A DNA stretch of 64,000 bases from Gymnogyps californianus (lineage: Eukaryota > Chordata > Aves > Accipitriformes > Cathartidae), in NCBI RefSeq assembly GCF_018139145.2, contig NC_059471.1, positions 45,624,226-45,688,225 on the forward strand, written 5' to 3'. The notes under the pieces are model-generated. The model had not been told where the DNA came from. It saw nothing but the letters and a program-made list of their open reading frames with translations, and did not search any database. Positions 14,380 through 26,200 of the stretch are shown one piece after another; the stretch's first letter is position 1; each line of letters starts with the position of its first letter. A program made the position numbers and the translations under genes.

Positions 14380-15202
14380 ACTGGTGATGATAATAAACTA
14401 GGAGGAGCTGTGGACTCTCTCAAGGGTAGAGAGGCATTACAGAGAGGTCTGGATAGACTAGAGAGCTGGGCAATCACCAACCATATGAAATTTAACAAGA
14501 GCAAGTGCCGGATTCTGCACCTGGGATGAGGTAATCCTGGTTATATGTACAAATTGGGGGATGAGAGGCTGGAAAGCAGCCCCACAGAAACAGATCTGGG
14601 GGTTTGGTTTGATGTCAAGTTGAATGAGTCAACAGCGTGCCCTGACAGCAAAAAGGGCCAACTGTGTCCTGGGGTGCATGAAGCACAGCATAGCTAGCCG
14701 GTCGAGGGAGGTGACTGTCCCACTCTACACTGCACTGGTGTGGCCCCACCTCCAGTGCTGTGTGCAGTTTGGGGCACCTCAATATAAGGAGGACATCAAA
14801 CTGTTAATGTGTCCAGAGGAGGGCAACCAAGATGGTGAAAAGCCTCAAGGGCAAGACTTACGAGGAGCGGCTGAGGTCACTTGGTTTGTTCAGCTTGGAG
14901 AAGAGAAGGCTGAGGGGTGACCCATCACAGTCTACAGCTTCCTCAAGGGAGGCAGCGGAGGGGGAGGTGCTGCGTCAGGGGAAGATCAGACTGGACATCA
15001 GGAAAAGGTTCTTCACTGAGAGGGTGGTCGGTCACTGGAACAGGCTCCCCAGGGAAGTGGTCATGGCACTAAGCCTGTCAGAGTTCAAGGAGCATCTGGA
15101 CAACACTTACTCATACAATTTTAGGCAGTCCTGAGAGGAGCAGGGAGTTGGACTCGATGATCCTTATGGGTCCCTTCCAACTTGAAATATTCTATGATTC
15201 TG
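14380..15202 (+). mobile_element. CR1 LINE retrotransposon, 5'-truncated and degraded
   Basis: Avian chicken repeat 1 (CR1), a non-LTR retrotransposon. Recognisable parts: the end of the reverse transcriptase reading frame (near 14430-14527, ALQRGLDRLESW... KSKCRILHLG, then a stop), the block around 14840-14920 ending GAGAAGAGAAGGCTGAGGGG, the gagagggtggtcggtcactgg block near 15018, and the classical 3' end with GATCCTTATGGGTCCCTTCC and the ATTCTATGATTCTG terminus. It is missing its 5' part and about 60 bases between about 14973 and 14976 compared with the CR1 pattern I remember. It is non-functional and inserted downstream of TBC1D4 on the opposite strand. Confidence 0.95.
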
Positions 15203-16863
15203 TTTTGGGTAGCCTACTTGCCCAGCCAAGGTAAAAGCAACTATAGGCTCAAACCAGCTCTTTCTTCACTGTGTGTTTCTTCTGTTCTGAAACAAGGTTT
15301 TCAGCTGGATGGCTACTCTCGATGTGAAGAGAACGCTTATACTATACAGAATGCTTCATTCCTGCTTCATTCGTGCTCAAAAATGGATGGTACACGCAGT
15401 TTAAACTTTTTAGACAAAAATAGCCATATACATCTAAATATCTGCAACTCCAAACACTAAGTGTGTGTGCAGGCAATTGAAGTAATCATTTGGACAGATA
15501 ACAGCATATAGTACACACAGCCAGTGCAACTACGTCTCTATTTTGAAGTTAGATATAGACCTATTTCCCACACTAAGAAGCGACATCTCTTAGTCCAGCG
15601 TTTTACAAGCACAAGCTCGCTCAATACTTCTCCCCATGTACGTTCCAGCAGGACATGATGTATGGCATTTATGTCATCTTTCAGCACGCACTCTAACCAA
15701 AAATAAACCCAATACATTAAAACCTTCTAACTTTCTTTTATCAGAGTGAAGACTCGAATAAGTTGTAATTTGAGTACAGGAACAGTTTGGATAAACTCTA
15801 AGAGAAGTTTTTCTGATAGTAAAACTACAAACAACAATTGCCAATTCCCTTGTTAAAAAGTGGTTGCTGAGCAAGAGTTCTGAAGAGAATAGTAAAGGAA
15901 TGGAAAGTCTTCTCAACTCAAAGGAAACTCCAACACAACATTTTGGTAAAGGAACACCGCCAGCTCCTTCCTTTGGTCCAGAATTAAGGTCGACATTAAA
16001 ATAAAACCAAACAGCACACCAAGTACCAATCGACCAGATTCCACTTCATTGCAAGCCAGTCAGCACAAAACCTGTTAGCTGCTCAAGGCACACTGTAATC
16101 TCTGCTTTACTCCCCAGCTTTTTACTGTCACTGCTGAGTTTAATATGCTTTCAGACAGAGTGAACTAACATATTAAACTTTAAGCATATAAACTCTATCC
16201 CTTGCACACCAGACGTCTGGAGGAAGGATATAGCTAAGCATTCAATATGCCTTTTTGGAAAAGAAAGTTACATTTTGTTCTTTCTGGTCACTAGAAGGAC
16301 TGAGGAAGGCAAAGCATACGTTAAAGGCATTCAATAGCTAACACTGACAGTAAAAGCTGAACTGCAGAAATACAGAATCAATTACAATTCTTCAAATGGA
16401 TGGTGTACTCTGGCATAAAGCTTGACATGTTACAGCCTGCACGTGCTTGTCAACACGCATCTATGACTACAAAGACTGAGTGAATAATCACTATTAACAG
16501 TGCCTAGGGTTATTCACCTCAACACACAAAAGGCTGTTCACACTAATACCTATGTGGTTTTAGGTTTAGATTAAGTGTCCAAATGTAGACCCTCTGGATC
16601 ATGCTAGTAATATCAAATTCTTGGACCAAACTGCTGAAATTCTTTCCTATGTTACAAATTGTTCGGCTTTCTTGTAGTGATATTAAGCAAAGCAGTGTCA
16701 TGTTGAAGAGGGCATAATCAAAGCCACTTAAGATTAGCTAGATTTGTGATTTCAAGTCAGGTCTTCAACTGGAACATGCCATTTATCAGGAGACTAAATT
16801 TTTTCAGTAAAATCTAATGCTTTTTTAGAGAAAAGTGAACAAAATGCAACTTAAAGGCTCCTT

Positions 16864-16917
16864 AAATAAATATTCCTCTTTTTAGGAGAGAAATAAATAC
16901 TCTCCTTTTTAGGAGAG
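16864..16917. repeat. 27-bp tandem duplication
   Basis: Two adjacent 27-base units, each starting aaataaata and ending tttttaggagag, with a few differences between them. The second unit also contains the short inverted repeat ctcc-ttttta-ggag. Confidence 0.9.
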
Positions 16918-17242
16918 AGAAAAAAACCCAAAACTTTCTGGCCAAGTTTTCCATCCATAAAAGATGCGAACACCAGAAAGTTCCCTACATTAGCCCTTCT
17001 TACCAGACTGACCTATTTCAGCTGTATTCCTGGCAAGTAGTACTCTTCATTTGCAGGCTAGTTTGCTAGCTAAAAGGATGGGTGTCTTCCCAGACTTTTA
17101 AAAAAGCCCTCTACCAGCAAAAACCAGTCTAAGTTAGCTGTTCCTGAAAATAGCAGATACTTTTTCCTCCCGAGTTAGTTCTCCGCAAGTTGACAGCAAA
17201 AACTGAGAGCGCTGTTGTGCTTAGCTCAGGCAGAACAATAGC

Positions 17243-17248
17243 TTTATT
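17243..17248 (-). other. alternative candidate polyadenylation signal AATAAA
   Basis: A perfect AATAAA on the minus strand about 2.8 kb after the stop codon, followed by a T-rich and G/T-containing stretch. It would lengthen the 3' UTR by about 0.8 kb. A similar hexamer lies at 17681-17686. Confidence 0.3.
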
Positions 17249-18019
17249 CTGAAAACTTTTTTCCCAAACACAGAAACAAGATATAGGAATAAGAGAGCAA
17301 TTTGTCTGAATCCAGGAACCGGCCCTTCTCCCAAGCCAATATCCTTGCAGCTCTGTCTCTGGCCCACTGCACCTTAGACTTCCCTCTTCACAGTTGCACA
17401 ACTGCAACCAGAACAGAACACCTGTAAAGCTATCTATACGATAGACAGGGAGAGACAAACAGATGGACACAAACACACATGCCGTTCACAGTCTTCTGGA
17501 TAATCTTGCTGGTTATTCATCTGAAGACGGTCTGGAGGATACCTGCGTGAGTGCAGACTTCAAGCTAGACACCCTAGAGATACCCAGTTACAAGGCACAC
17601 TCGTGTTCAGAATACAAATGCTATCACAAATGTCCTAATGTCAATGAGGCACTGACCTCATTGTGGTTTTACTTCTGTAGTTTATTCCTCCTTGTTGATA
17701 TGGTGTCCTCCTCCTCCCAAGCTAGATGCACAGTGTAGAGTTCATCAAATTACTATTCTCAACATGCATACGTACTAAATGAACTGCTACAGAAGCAAAA
17801 TACCTTTTAATCATTTCATCTTCAGTTAAGAACAATGCAAGACTATTTTCCCCGATAAGGATTTCTATCCTCCCTGTGTCCTTCTACAAATCTTGTAGTT
17901 TTTTTCCCCCACAACTAGAAACTAAAACCAGATCCTTTTCATCTTTCATGTAAACAGTAGTACTATTGAGAATGAGATGGTACTTGAAGCGTAGAAGAAT
18001 AAAACTAGTCAGAGGCCAT

Positions 18020-18111
18020 GGGAAATGCAGCAATGACATTTATTGGAATTTCTCCAGGCATTACATGAAAAAAATTTGTAAGTGAAACAGAGGATAAAGC
18101 ACATTCAGTGC

Positions 18112-18145
<34 letters not shown>

Positions 18146-20072
18146 ATGATGTATCTGAATAACCTTGATTCTTTGTAATACACGCTACTGCAGTTCCTGG
18201 GATTGGTTTTGTATGTACACATCAGCTAAAACTTACTCTGAACAAAACTACGAAGAACTGCCTTTTCACTTGGCATTTTCCCACCTAGTACAATAAAATA
18301 TTCTTGAAATATCTAGACAGATTCCACATAATTTTATACACAGTGTTAAGACCTTTCACCCCAACTGTAAAAAGAAAGACTGTTAAGTAAATCAATATCT
18401 TTAATCAAATAAAACACCATGGAAGTAAAAAACAACAAAAAAACCCCAGGAGACCCCAAGCCCCTAAGTTCCACAGCAGCGTGCAGCAAATCAGCATTGT
18501 TGATCCTCACTTTTATGTTAACATAAAGCATAATACTTAGAAAGCAGTGATATTCAGTCCTTGCTTTCTAAACTGGACAATCTTATGCATAAAGACACTG
18601 CTGGATTTGGCACTTTGCTTAATTGTTTTTCTTACTAAAAAGAATAAATGTTTCCTGAAATACAGTATAAATGATAAGAGATAACATGAGCCACTGTAAC
18701 ACTCAATTAACAGGTCAGACATGCACTCCAAAATAGGTGTCTATTACACATTTGTCTAAGCTTTCTCAAAAATTCCACTCAAAAACATTTTCAAATCTAT
18801 ATGCATCTTTTTATACCTTTATAAACATATTTTATCCCTTGAAATGATCAGAGCTTACCTCACCTTCTGCCCAGAACACACAAATTCATGACTTTTGTTT
18901 TAAAAAGAACACCACAAAGCAGTATTAAAACAGGAATAACCTGGAAAGCATTATTAAAACTGCACCTGTACTTCAGAATCCCCTTTGAAATTTATATCCA
19001 CTGTGTATGTGAAAACTGAAAGGTACATAATATTTGAAACTTGCTTGGTCCTCTCTTGTGCGCTTATGCTCAACTTCCTGCAACCTGCCTCAATTTTCTC
19101 TTCAAATAAAATTTAAAAACAGCTTTCTGGCTCCCACTATGATAAGACAAGGCTTCTTGCAGTATTTCTTTGGTTAAATGAGAACCCCTTACACGCCTAA
19201 CTCTTATGACAGCAAGTCTCCTCCGGAAAATTAACATCAGAATAAATACCATCCCACAGCCTTGCTTCCTTCCTCCTGTCATCACGACCAACCCCAGGAC
19301 AGGTGGAAGCAAACAGGCCGGGAAGGAAGTAGCAGTCACCGTTAGCTCTTGCCTTTACAAGTTCTGCGAGTGTGTACAGATACCTATTTCTTAGCTCTGA
19401 GTTACAGAGGCGGAGCTATGACATGATGCTTTTTGTTTCCAGTTCCAACATGCATGTGGAATTACATTGCTGACCGGTACAGCCCAGGCAGCGGATGGCA
19501 CTAGAGCTCTTTCTGTACGAACCAAGTCATGACGCTTGTTCTGCTTATTGGTCTGTGCACACAATGTCAGCAGATTTAAGAGAGAGGCACACATGAGTTC
19601 ACACAGATTTTCCACAGAAGATGTGAAACATGCTGCTCTTTGGAGGGAAAATTACATTCTTTTTTTCTTCAAGTATTATTCAACATACATATATATAAAG
19701 ACACGCTATCCTCATTTCACTACAAGACGAGCACATCCAGAGTGAATTTGTAGATCACCATTATCTTGGCTTTGACTACTGAAATTTCTCTTTTCCTTTA
19801 GGTCAACTCTAAATATACATCTACTCATCATAATTACATGTGAGAATCCTTTATTTCCCCCTTGTGATTTATTTACATAATCATAAAAAAATTAATAGCC
19901 TGAATTTGCATACTGACATTTGAAGGCCCATCTGTAGCTATGAGTGTCCCAGCACTAGTTTTGGATAACACCATTGCCTATTGCTAAGTCCTTTGAAAGC
20001 AGCATACTCATCTTTTCTTTCCCTTTTTTTTGAAGAAATGCTGCCTCGAAAACCCTGGTTTATGGCTTACTC
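18020..20072 (-). other. TBC1D4: probable TBC1D4 3' UTR
   Basis: Non-coding sequence directly after the stop codon, AT-rich and without conserved ORFs. The lower border is inferred from an AATAAA on the minus strand at 18039-18044. Further AATAAA copies at 19850-19855 and 19868-19873 would give a very short UTR. Those at 17681-17686 and 17243-17248 would give UTRs of about 2.4 and 2.8 kb. Only transcript data can choose. Confidence 0.5.
18039..18044 (-). other. candidate polyadenylation signal AATAAA
   Basis: A perfect AATAAA reading on the minus strand about 2.03 kb after the TBC1D4 stop. A T-rich stretch follows within about 35-45 nt. One of several candidates. Confidence 0.4.
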
Positions 20073-20291
20073 TTATTTTATTTTATTATTTGGATTGTAG
20101 TTTACTTCCTTCAGGAGCAGTTCACAGTCTGACAATGCTTCTGCTGGCAAATACTTCATTATCTGCTCAAGAGTCTTTTGATATGTTATCTTCTCCTGTT
20201 CCAGGGACTGAATTACAGTCTTCATTTTGTTCTCTCGAGTCAAAGTAGTCTCCAGGCTGGATTCCAGACTCTGAATTTTAGCATGAGCAAC
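20073..20291 (-). CDS. TBC1D4: TBC1D4 terminal exon R (coiled coil and stop)
   Basis: Seventy-two codons and a TAA stop (20073-20075), reading [17 protein letters not shown], then [17 protein letters not shown], and ending [17 protein letters not shown] and NYNPNNKIK. It completes the coiled coil and matches the TBC1D4 C-terminus, with a slightly shorter tail than the human protein as I recall it. The acceptor is gtttacag. The stop is followed by the 3' UTR. Confidence 0.96.
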   Translation of the reverse strand, partial: VAHAKIQSLESSLETTLTRENKMKTVIQSLEQEKITYQKTLEQIMKYLPAEALSDCELLLKEVNYNPNNKIK

Positions 20292-23200
20292 CTGTAAACA
20301 ATAACATTATCTTTACAATAAATTGAGACATTCTGATTTTTTTTTTTATATGATGATATGCTATATGTTAAGGAAAGAACTTAATTACATAGATGTTTCT
20401 AAAAGACATCTGTGTAGGCAGATGATATAAGGAATGCCTACTGTGTATTGTACACAGAATCTCCTTATAGTGACCAGATCAATCTGAAGGATTGATTCAT
20501 CAATCTGACAATTGACAGAGGGAAGGAGACATGCAAGTTGCAGCAAGCAAGGGACAGTTGAGAGTAACAAGGAACTGGAGCTGCAGGGTGAAAAAGGAAA
20601 TCAGCAGCTGGAGTTAGCACTGGAAGAGACAACTTCTCTGACAGCGATGGAGCAATGGGAACCCTATGTGATAAAGTGAATTAGCAGAATGGAGAGGTTA
20701 GAGGGAAAGAGAACCTCAACGTTAAGTCTAGAAGCAGACAGTGTTCCCTATTCTCCAATAAAAGACCTACAGCTTCCTCTGTGGAAAAACACCCACTGCC
20801 TAGTAACCAGAAAGCCTGGACCTCAGCAGTAGCAAATGTCTCTCTGTGGGAAGTGGGGGAATTCTGACCGTTCCTAGGAAAGGGCCCAAGCAGAGGAATG
20901 AAGAAGCTATAAAAACAAAAAGACGAAGAGGTTAAGGAACTGAGGAAGATGCATTACAGTATGGCACTCTGGAAGAACAGACGAGCTTCGATAGAGCCTT
21001 TCAAATCAGTCACTCATAATTATTCTATGCCCTTGGTGCATTTTCAGAACAGAGGTAAAAGCCCAGATAGCAGTAAATAAATAAATAAAAATAAGAAAGC
21101 AAAAATAATAATAGTAAAAAAAGCAAGTGATCCCTGTTTTCAATATCAAAAGAACACAGCACAGCACCCTTAGCCCATAAACACAAAAATAATGAGGACT
21201 TGATCTTTCCTTTTTTCCCTGCTTCTATTTTCAGGTTTCAGAAGTTGAAGGTGCTCTCTGAGCTCTTCCCAATGCTTGTTCAAATTAACAAATATAACAA
21301 GAAATGGCCTGGTGATGCAAAAGGAAGAGCTTATCTTTCAGGAAAATGCAAGACAATACATATTGAAACCTGAAACAAGTCTTGGCCAGGCTATGGGAGA
21401 AAGGGTGAATAGTAAAGGAGGAAGGGGAGACTTTTTTAAAGCATGACTTTGTTGGGCAAAGTCTGGTGGACACTCAGCTGTATTCAAGTCTGCTAGGAGA
21501 GACCATCTTTCAAAAGGTAGGACTATGAGCTTCAGCAGAAGGAAACAGAATGATACTGCCTACAATGGCCTGGAGAAAGCAAGCCTACTGTACTATGGAT
21601 TATTTCTTAAAACTTTCCAATAGGGAAGCAAAGGTATGAAGGGACAGAGAACTTATTTTTCAGCAGGATACATAAATTTTGCCAACAGATTTTATGGGAG
21701 ATAAGGGTAAAGATATTTTGAGAAAAAGAAATCTAAATCAAGAAGGAAAAGCCCAAGGAATGACAAAGGAGTTAAAAATATGTCTAACAGAAGTAAATCA
21801 CTGTAATTGAGAGGACTGCTTAACTGCATAAGGTCTTGCAGTTAGAAGAATTCTCATGTACATTTAAATAAGATACTTACTCCTCTATTGGCTGAATCAT
21901 AGAAATGACCTCTCCATGACTTTGTAGTCTTAAGTCATTTACCTGTAGCTTCTCCAACAAATCCATGTTTTGTCTCTTCAGATGACTGTTTGCCCTCTCC
22001 AGCTTCTCCAGGGGTTCACCTTCATCACAGGGATTCACATTTTCCTGCAGTTCATCCTGAAGAACGTGGTACTCTACTTCATAGGCATGGAGCTGTTTTG
22101 AAATATCCATCTCAAACACCTGCCATGAGAGAAAAAACAATTTTTAACTACAGTAGAGAGCACTTATTCCACATGAATGTTTGGCTAAGAGGCAACTCTG
22201 CTTGATTAACTTAATGTTTTTTCCTGTTCCTCTCAAAAAAGTATTTTAAGGGAAAATCTACAGTAAGAGCATTTTAGCATCTAGAGTTCTTACTGTAGCC
22301 ATAATAAATCATAGACTTCAGAATAAATTGGATCATCATTTTTACAATTACCAAATACCATCTCTTACTATGAGATGTATCAGCAGAAAAGTCTTATTCA
22401 ATCCAAGAATTTTATAATATGACCAAGTCTTACCATCTCTTGCTCAGGAATATTAAGAAGTTCAAGAAGAAATTTTTAAATTCAAGTCTCAACAGCTTGT
22501 GATGAGAGCAGGATCACACAGTAAGGAAGAATAATCCAGGAGTCGTCAGATCTCCACCCTCAAAACTGGATCTCTTGACTCCAAGTGCCCATTTATAAAC
22601 TTTTATAAAAACACTCTTCATGGTTACAGTTTCCCTGTGCTCTGTCTCTGCATGAAGATACACTATTTTCTTATTGGGATGCTTTGGTGACAAAGCATTG
22701 TGAAGACTATGGAACTGAGCATCTAACTGTGATGGGACCACATGACCCTTATCTGTTTATACATCTAGTCACAGCCTCTCAGCTTCTGAAAGTTACCAAA
22801 TAGTTTAGACTAGGAAGGGAAGGATGTCTACAGTGACATTAATTCTGTTCCTTGTTCTAGAGATCACAAACATTACACCCACAGAAGACACACACAGATC
22901 CCCCAACAAAACAAGTTCTGCATTACGTTCACTGTTCTTCAGGTAATTCAAATGAGGTAAAACTTTAAATTACATATGGTGTTCAAGCTGGGCAAGTGCC
23001 ATTTTCCTCTATATAGCTACCTGGTCAATTCTTCATCTGTGTATTATAGTCCTGCACAATGTCTACATTTTTCTTTCATTATCCGCTATAAGAGGACAGT
23101 CCTGGGAATTACAACACTGAGACAGCCAAATGACTCCACCTGCAGCCAGCCTAGGTAGGAGCAATATGATACAGGCAGTCTACACATGCATGCAGATCCA

Positions 23201-26200
23201 GAAGGCTGCTCAGCATGAGACCACACCACAGGCAAGCAGGTGACCTTCCTCTCAGAGCTGAGCTGACCTGCGTATAACCACATCCACCTCCGCTCAGGCA
23301 ACATAACCCATTCTTTACTCAATCAGACCTGGCTTTGCACAGAGCCACTTCTACCATGCTCACCACAGCACGATTGCTCTGCAACCCACGCAGACCACAG
23401 GACAGAGACCTAATTTCTAATACTATCAAAAATATTGAACTACCTTCTCTATCATTGCCAGAATCAGTGAGTTGTGAAGATAGACACTGAAGTGTCTGAC
23501 ACAGGTTTAGCATGGCAATCACAGTCAGTGCAATGAGGAAATGAAGATTTACATGTCATCTAAAAATGAATTCTTAATTGACAGCACCTGAAACATTCAA
23601 GCGTTAACCAAGCCATAGGAATGCATCAGTGTTAACTGCACTCCTGCATATGCAGATGGTTTTCTAGAGCTCTTCTGTTATCTCCGAACTACCACCTGAA
23701 GGGGGAAAACTGCTTACAGGTCACACCTAAGGCACTAGACTGAGGTTCATTTTCAATTTGCAGCTTCAATGCAGAGGAGGACAATGTAGAGAGATGAAGA
23801 TCCCAGCCACTGACAGTATTTCACAAAAAGCTTTTCCTATATCAGCATCAGTAATTCTTTCTCTTCTGTTCTCGCCCTTTTCTATGAAGTTGCTATGATA
23901 CTGATGAAATAACACTACTCCAGCCCTCCTTTCCCTTACCCAAGAAAGGCAGGGATCACTCCTGAGGGGCTCTTACCTCTGGCACCAAGCACCTGCCAAA
24001 CGTGATCCCTCCAAGGACAGGGTTGAGGTGAGAAGGGGAAGTTGCACGAGGGCACCCTAAAAGTGATCCCCAGGAGGACAGAAGCCGCCCCCGCAACAGA
24101 ACAGTGAAAGTTTGCTTGACCTTGATTTTAATACAGATCATTAAAACAGGGCCTCACCAACCTCCTAACTTGTAGGATTTTAAGTTGGAGGTGTGAGAAA
24201 AGTTCCTACGGGGGCACCCAACCCCGTGCAGCCAGAAGTTCGAAGGATCAGGAGAAGTTGCTGTGATGCTGCCTCTTCCCACCATGGCAAGTTGTGCTTC
24301 CCGTCACAAACTGTTGGACTGCTCACTCACCAACAGGGAGCAACAGCTGGGTTTAGGTTTGGAAAATAGGCTACTTTTATCCTTCTGATGGTGATGTGAA
24401 ATTTATAAGCAAAGTCATGTTTTCCCAATAGCTGGGGCACAAGAGAACCTTTGTACTAAACCTTGAGGTAGCAACTAAAGTCTTGCTAAAATTGCAGTTC
24501 AAAACCCACTGAAATTAGCTCATATCCTATTTCTATACAAGTTACTGGGAAGATGACTCCTTTGCATTTCAAACCAAAAGGAACATACTGAGAAGAATTT
24601 TACATATAACTTAGGCATGATTCTTTTAAAGTAAACTAAATGAGGGAGAAAAAAGTAAAGAGAAAAACAACCTTACCTGAGTAATAATTTTTTCCATTTG
24701 AGGCTGAGTCATATCTGGAATAGTGGTTTTAAGAAAATCAACAATGTTCTCAAAACTCTCACATCCCATTATAGATGTTTCTTGACTGCTAAGTAGGCTC
24801 AGTGCTACTTTAAATATGACTTCTGTTCCTTGAAGGAAAATAATGTCTAAAAAAGAAAATCATTAAAATATCTTGAAAATGAGAGCTAAAGTAATTGGAT
24901 AAATATATATATTTGCTGGGACGTTTTTCTTTTTAATCAATCATACTGCAGATTTATTCAGTTCAGAAGTGCAATCTGTCTTATTTCAACATGAGGTTAA
25001 AGCACATAAAAGCATTTTGTGTCATCTTACAGATGTGAGAGCACATTAAAGAAAATATCGCATGCTTGTTATGTCTGTAACAGTTATCTGCAATAAGCAT
25101 TTCCTTACTGTCCACTGTAGACTATAGACTGTTAACTAACTGCTAACTGTTTTTAAGTGCATCTGTGACTGAAAAGCTATTGGGAAGTGGATCACAACAC
25201 AAAGTACTGATGTTTTACTGTTTTCTACAGGCAGAAGCTAGTCCTTAGAAAACAATCAAGTAGATTCCATAACCAATCGTATTATTTTCAAAATCCATAG
25301 TAGTGATCACATTGGCTATAATTTAAGCCCCAAACCTTTACTTTGAGGTATAATGATGTGGATGTGAGGGGAAAGTCCAGGCTGTGCAGAAGTCAGTAGA
25401 CACAGACTGCACAGAAACTGGAAACTTGATCACAGTAACTAGAAACTTGGCCTCGGTAGCAGTGATAGACTTGCGGTTACTGGGATGAACGCAGCACATA
25501 AGCAGTTCAAATAAGCCTCCTGTGCTGTTGGCTCTGTCACACCACCAACAGCAGGGCTACGCAACTGAACAAGCTCAACTTCTGATCCCGATACTGAGAG
25601 GTCATCCTTGGCCCTAATCCAGTATCACAGGGTAGCACCAGGACACTGGTGAGGCAGCCATCTCACTCATACACAGTTCCCAAAAGTCTCCCTTCTCAAG
25701 TCTATGATGCGCTTCCAAGCAGCAAAAATACAAGTATATAATTTGTGATGGGTAGACATTAACCATCTGTTCCTGGTATGTGACAATGGCCCATAAGACA
25801 CTGAAGATGCAGGAATCCAAAGCACTGGGAAATAAAACAACATTGTGACTTTTGAGTTTTAAAATGGGAACATGCCTTGCTCAGCTCATTTACAGAGAAA
25901 TGAACACTGACCCTCCCCACGCTTAAAAAATTCATTTTCCAAATTCAAAGCCTACCGAAGACAAAAAAAGAAAAGAACACTTTAGCCTTGAAAAACAAAT
26001 AAAAAAGAAAAAAACCCAAAATACTTGAGAGTGTCCCAGAATTCAATAATCCCACTGGGAAAGAGAAGTACCAGTCACATGAATACCAATGAAAAACAGA
26101 CACACCAATCATTTGTTCACCCAAAGAGCAGTCAGAAAAAGTTTGCTGTAAAAGGAAAAAAACTCTGTAATGGAGAAATCACTAGGTCAAAAAAAAAGAA

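Larger units (their letters stand above)
15203..18019. other. downstream flank between CR1 and the probable 3' UTR end
   Basis: AT-rich non-coding sequence. It holds a 27-bp tandem duplication at 16864-16917, a 10-bp inverted repeat (16138-16147 with 16169-16178), and two further minus-strand AATAAA hexamers (17243 and 17681). Part may be 3' UTR if the distal signals are used. Confidence 0.6.

Noticed and set aside
20073..22119. Identity as TBC1D1 rather than TBC1D4
   Set aside because: The post-TBC sequence ([29 protein letters not shown] and the NPNNK tail) follows TBC1D4. TBC1D1 has a different coiled coil and tail as I recall it.
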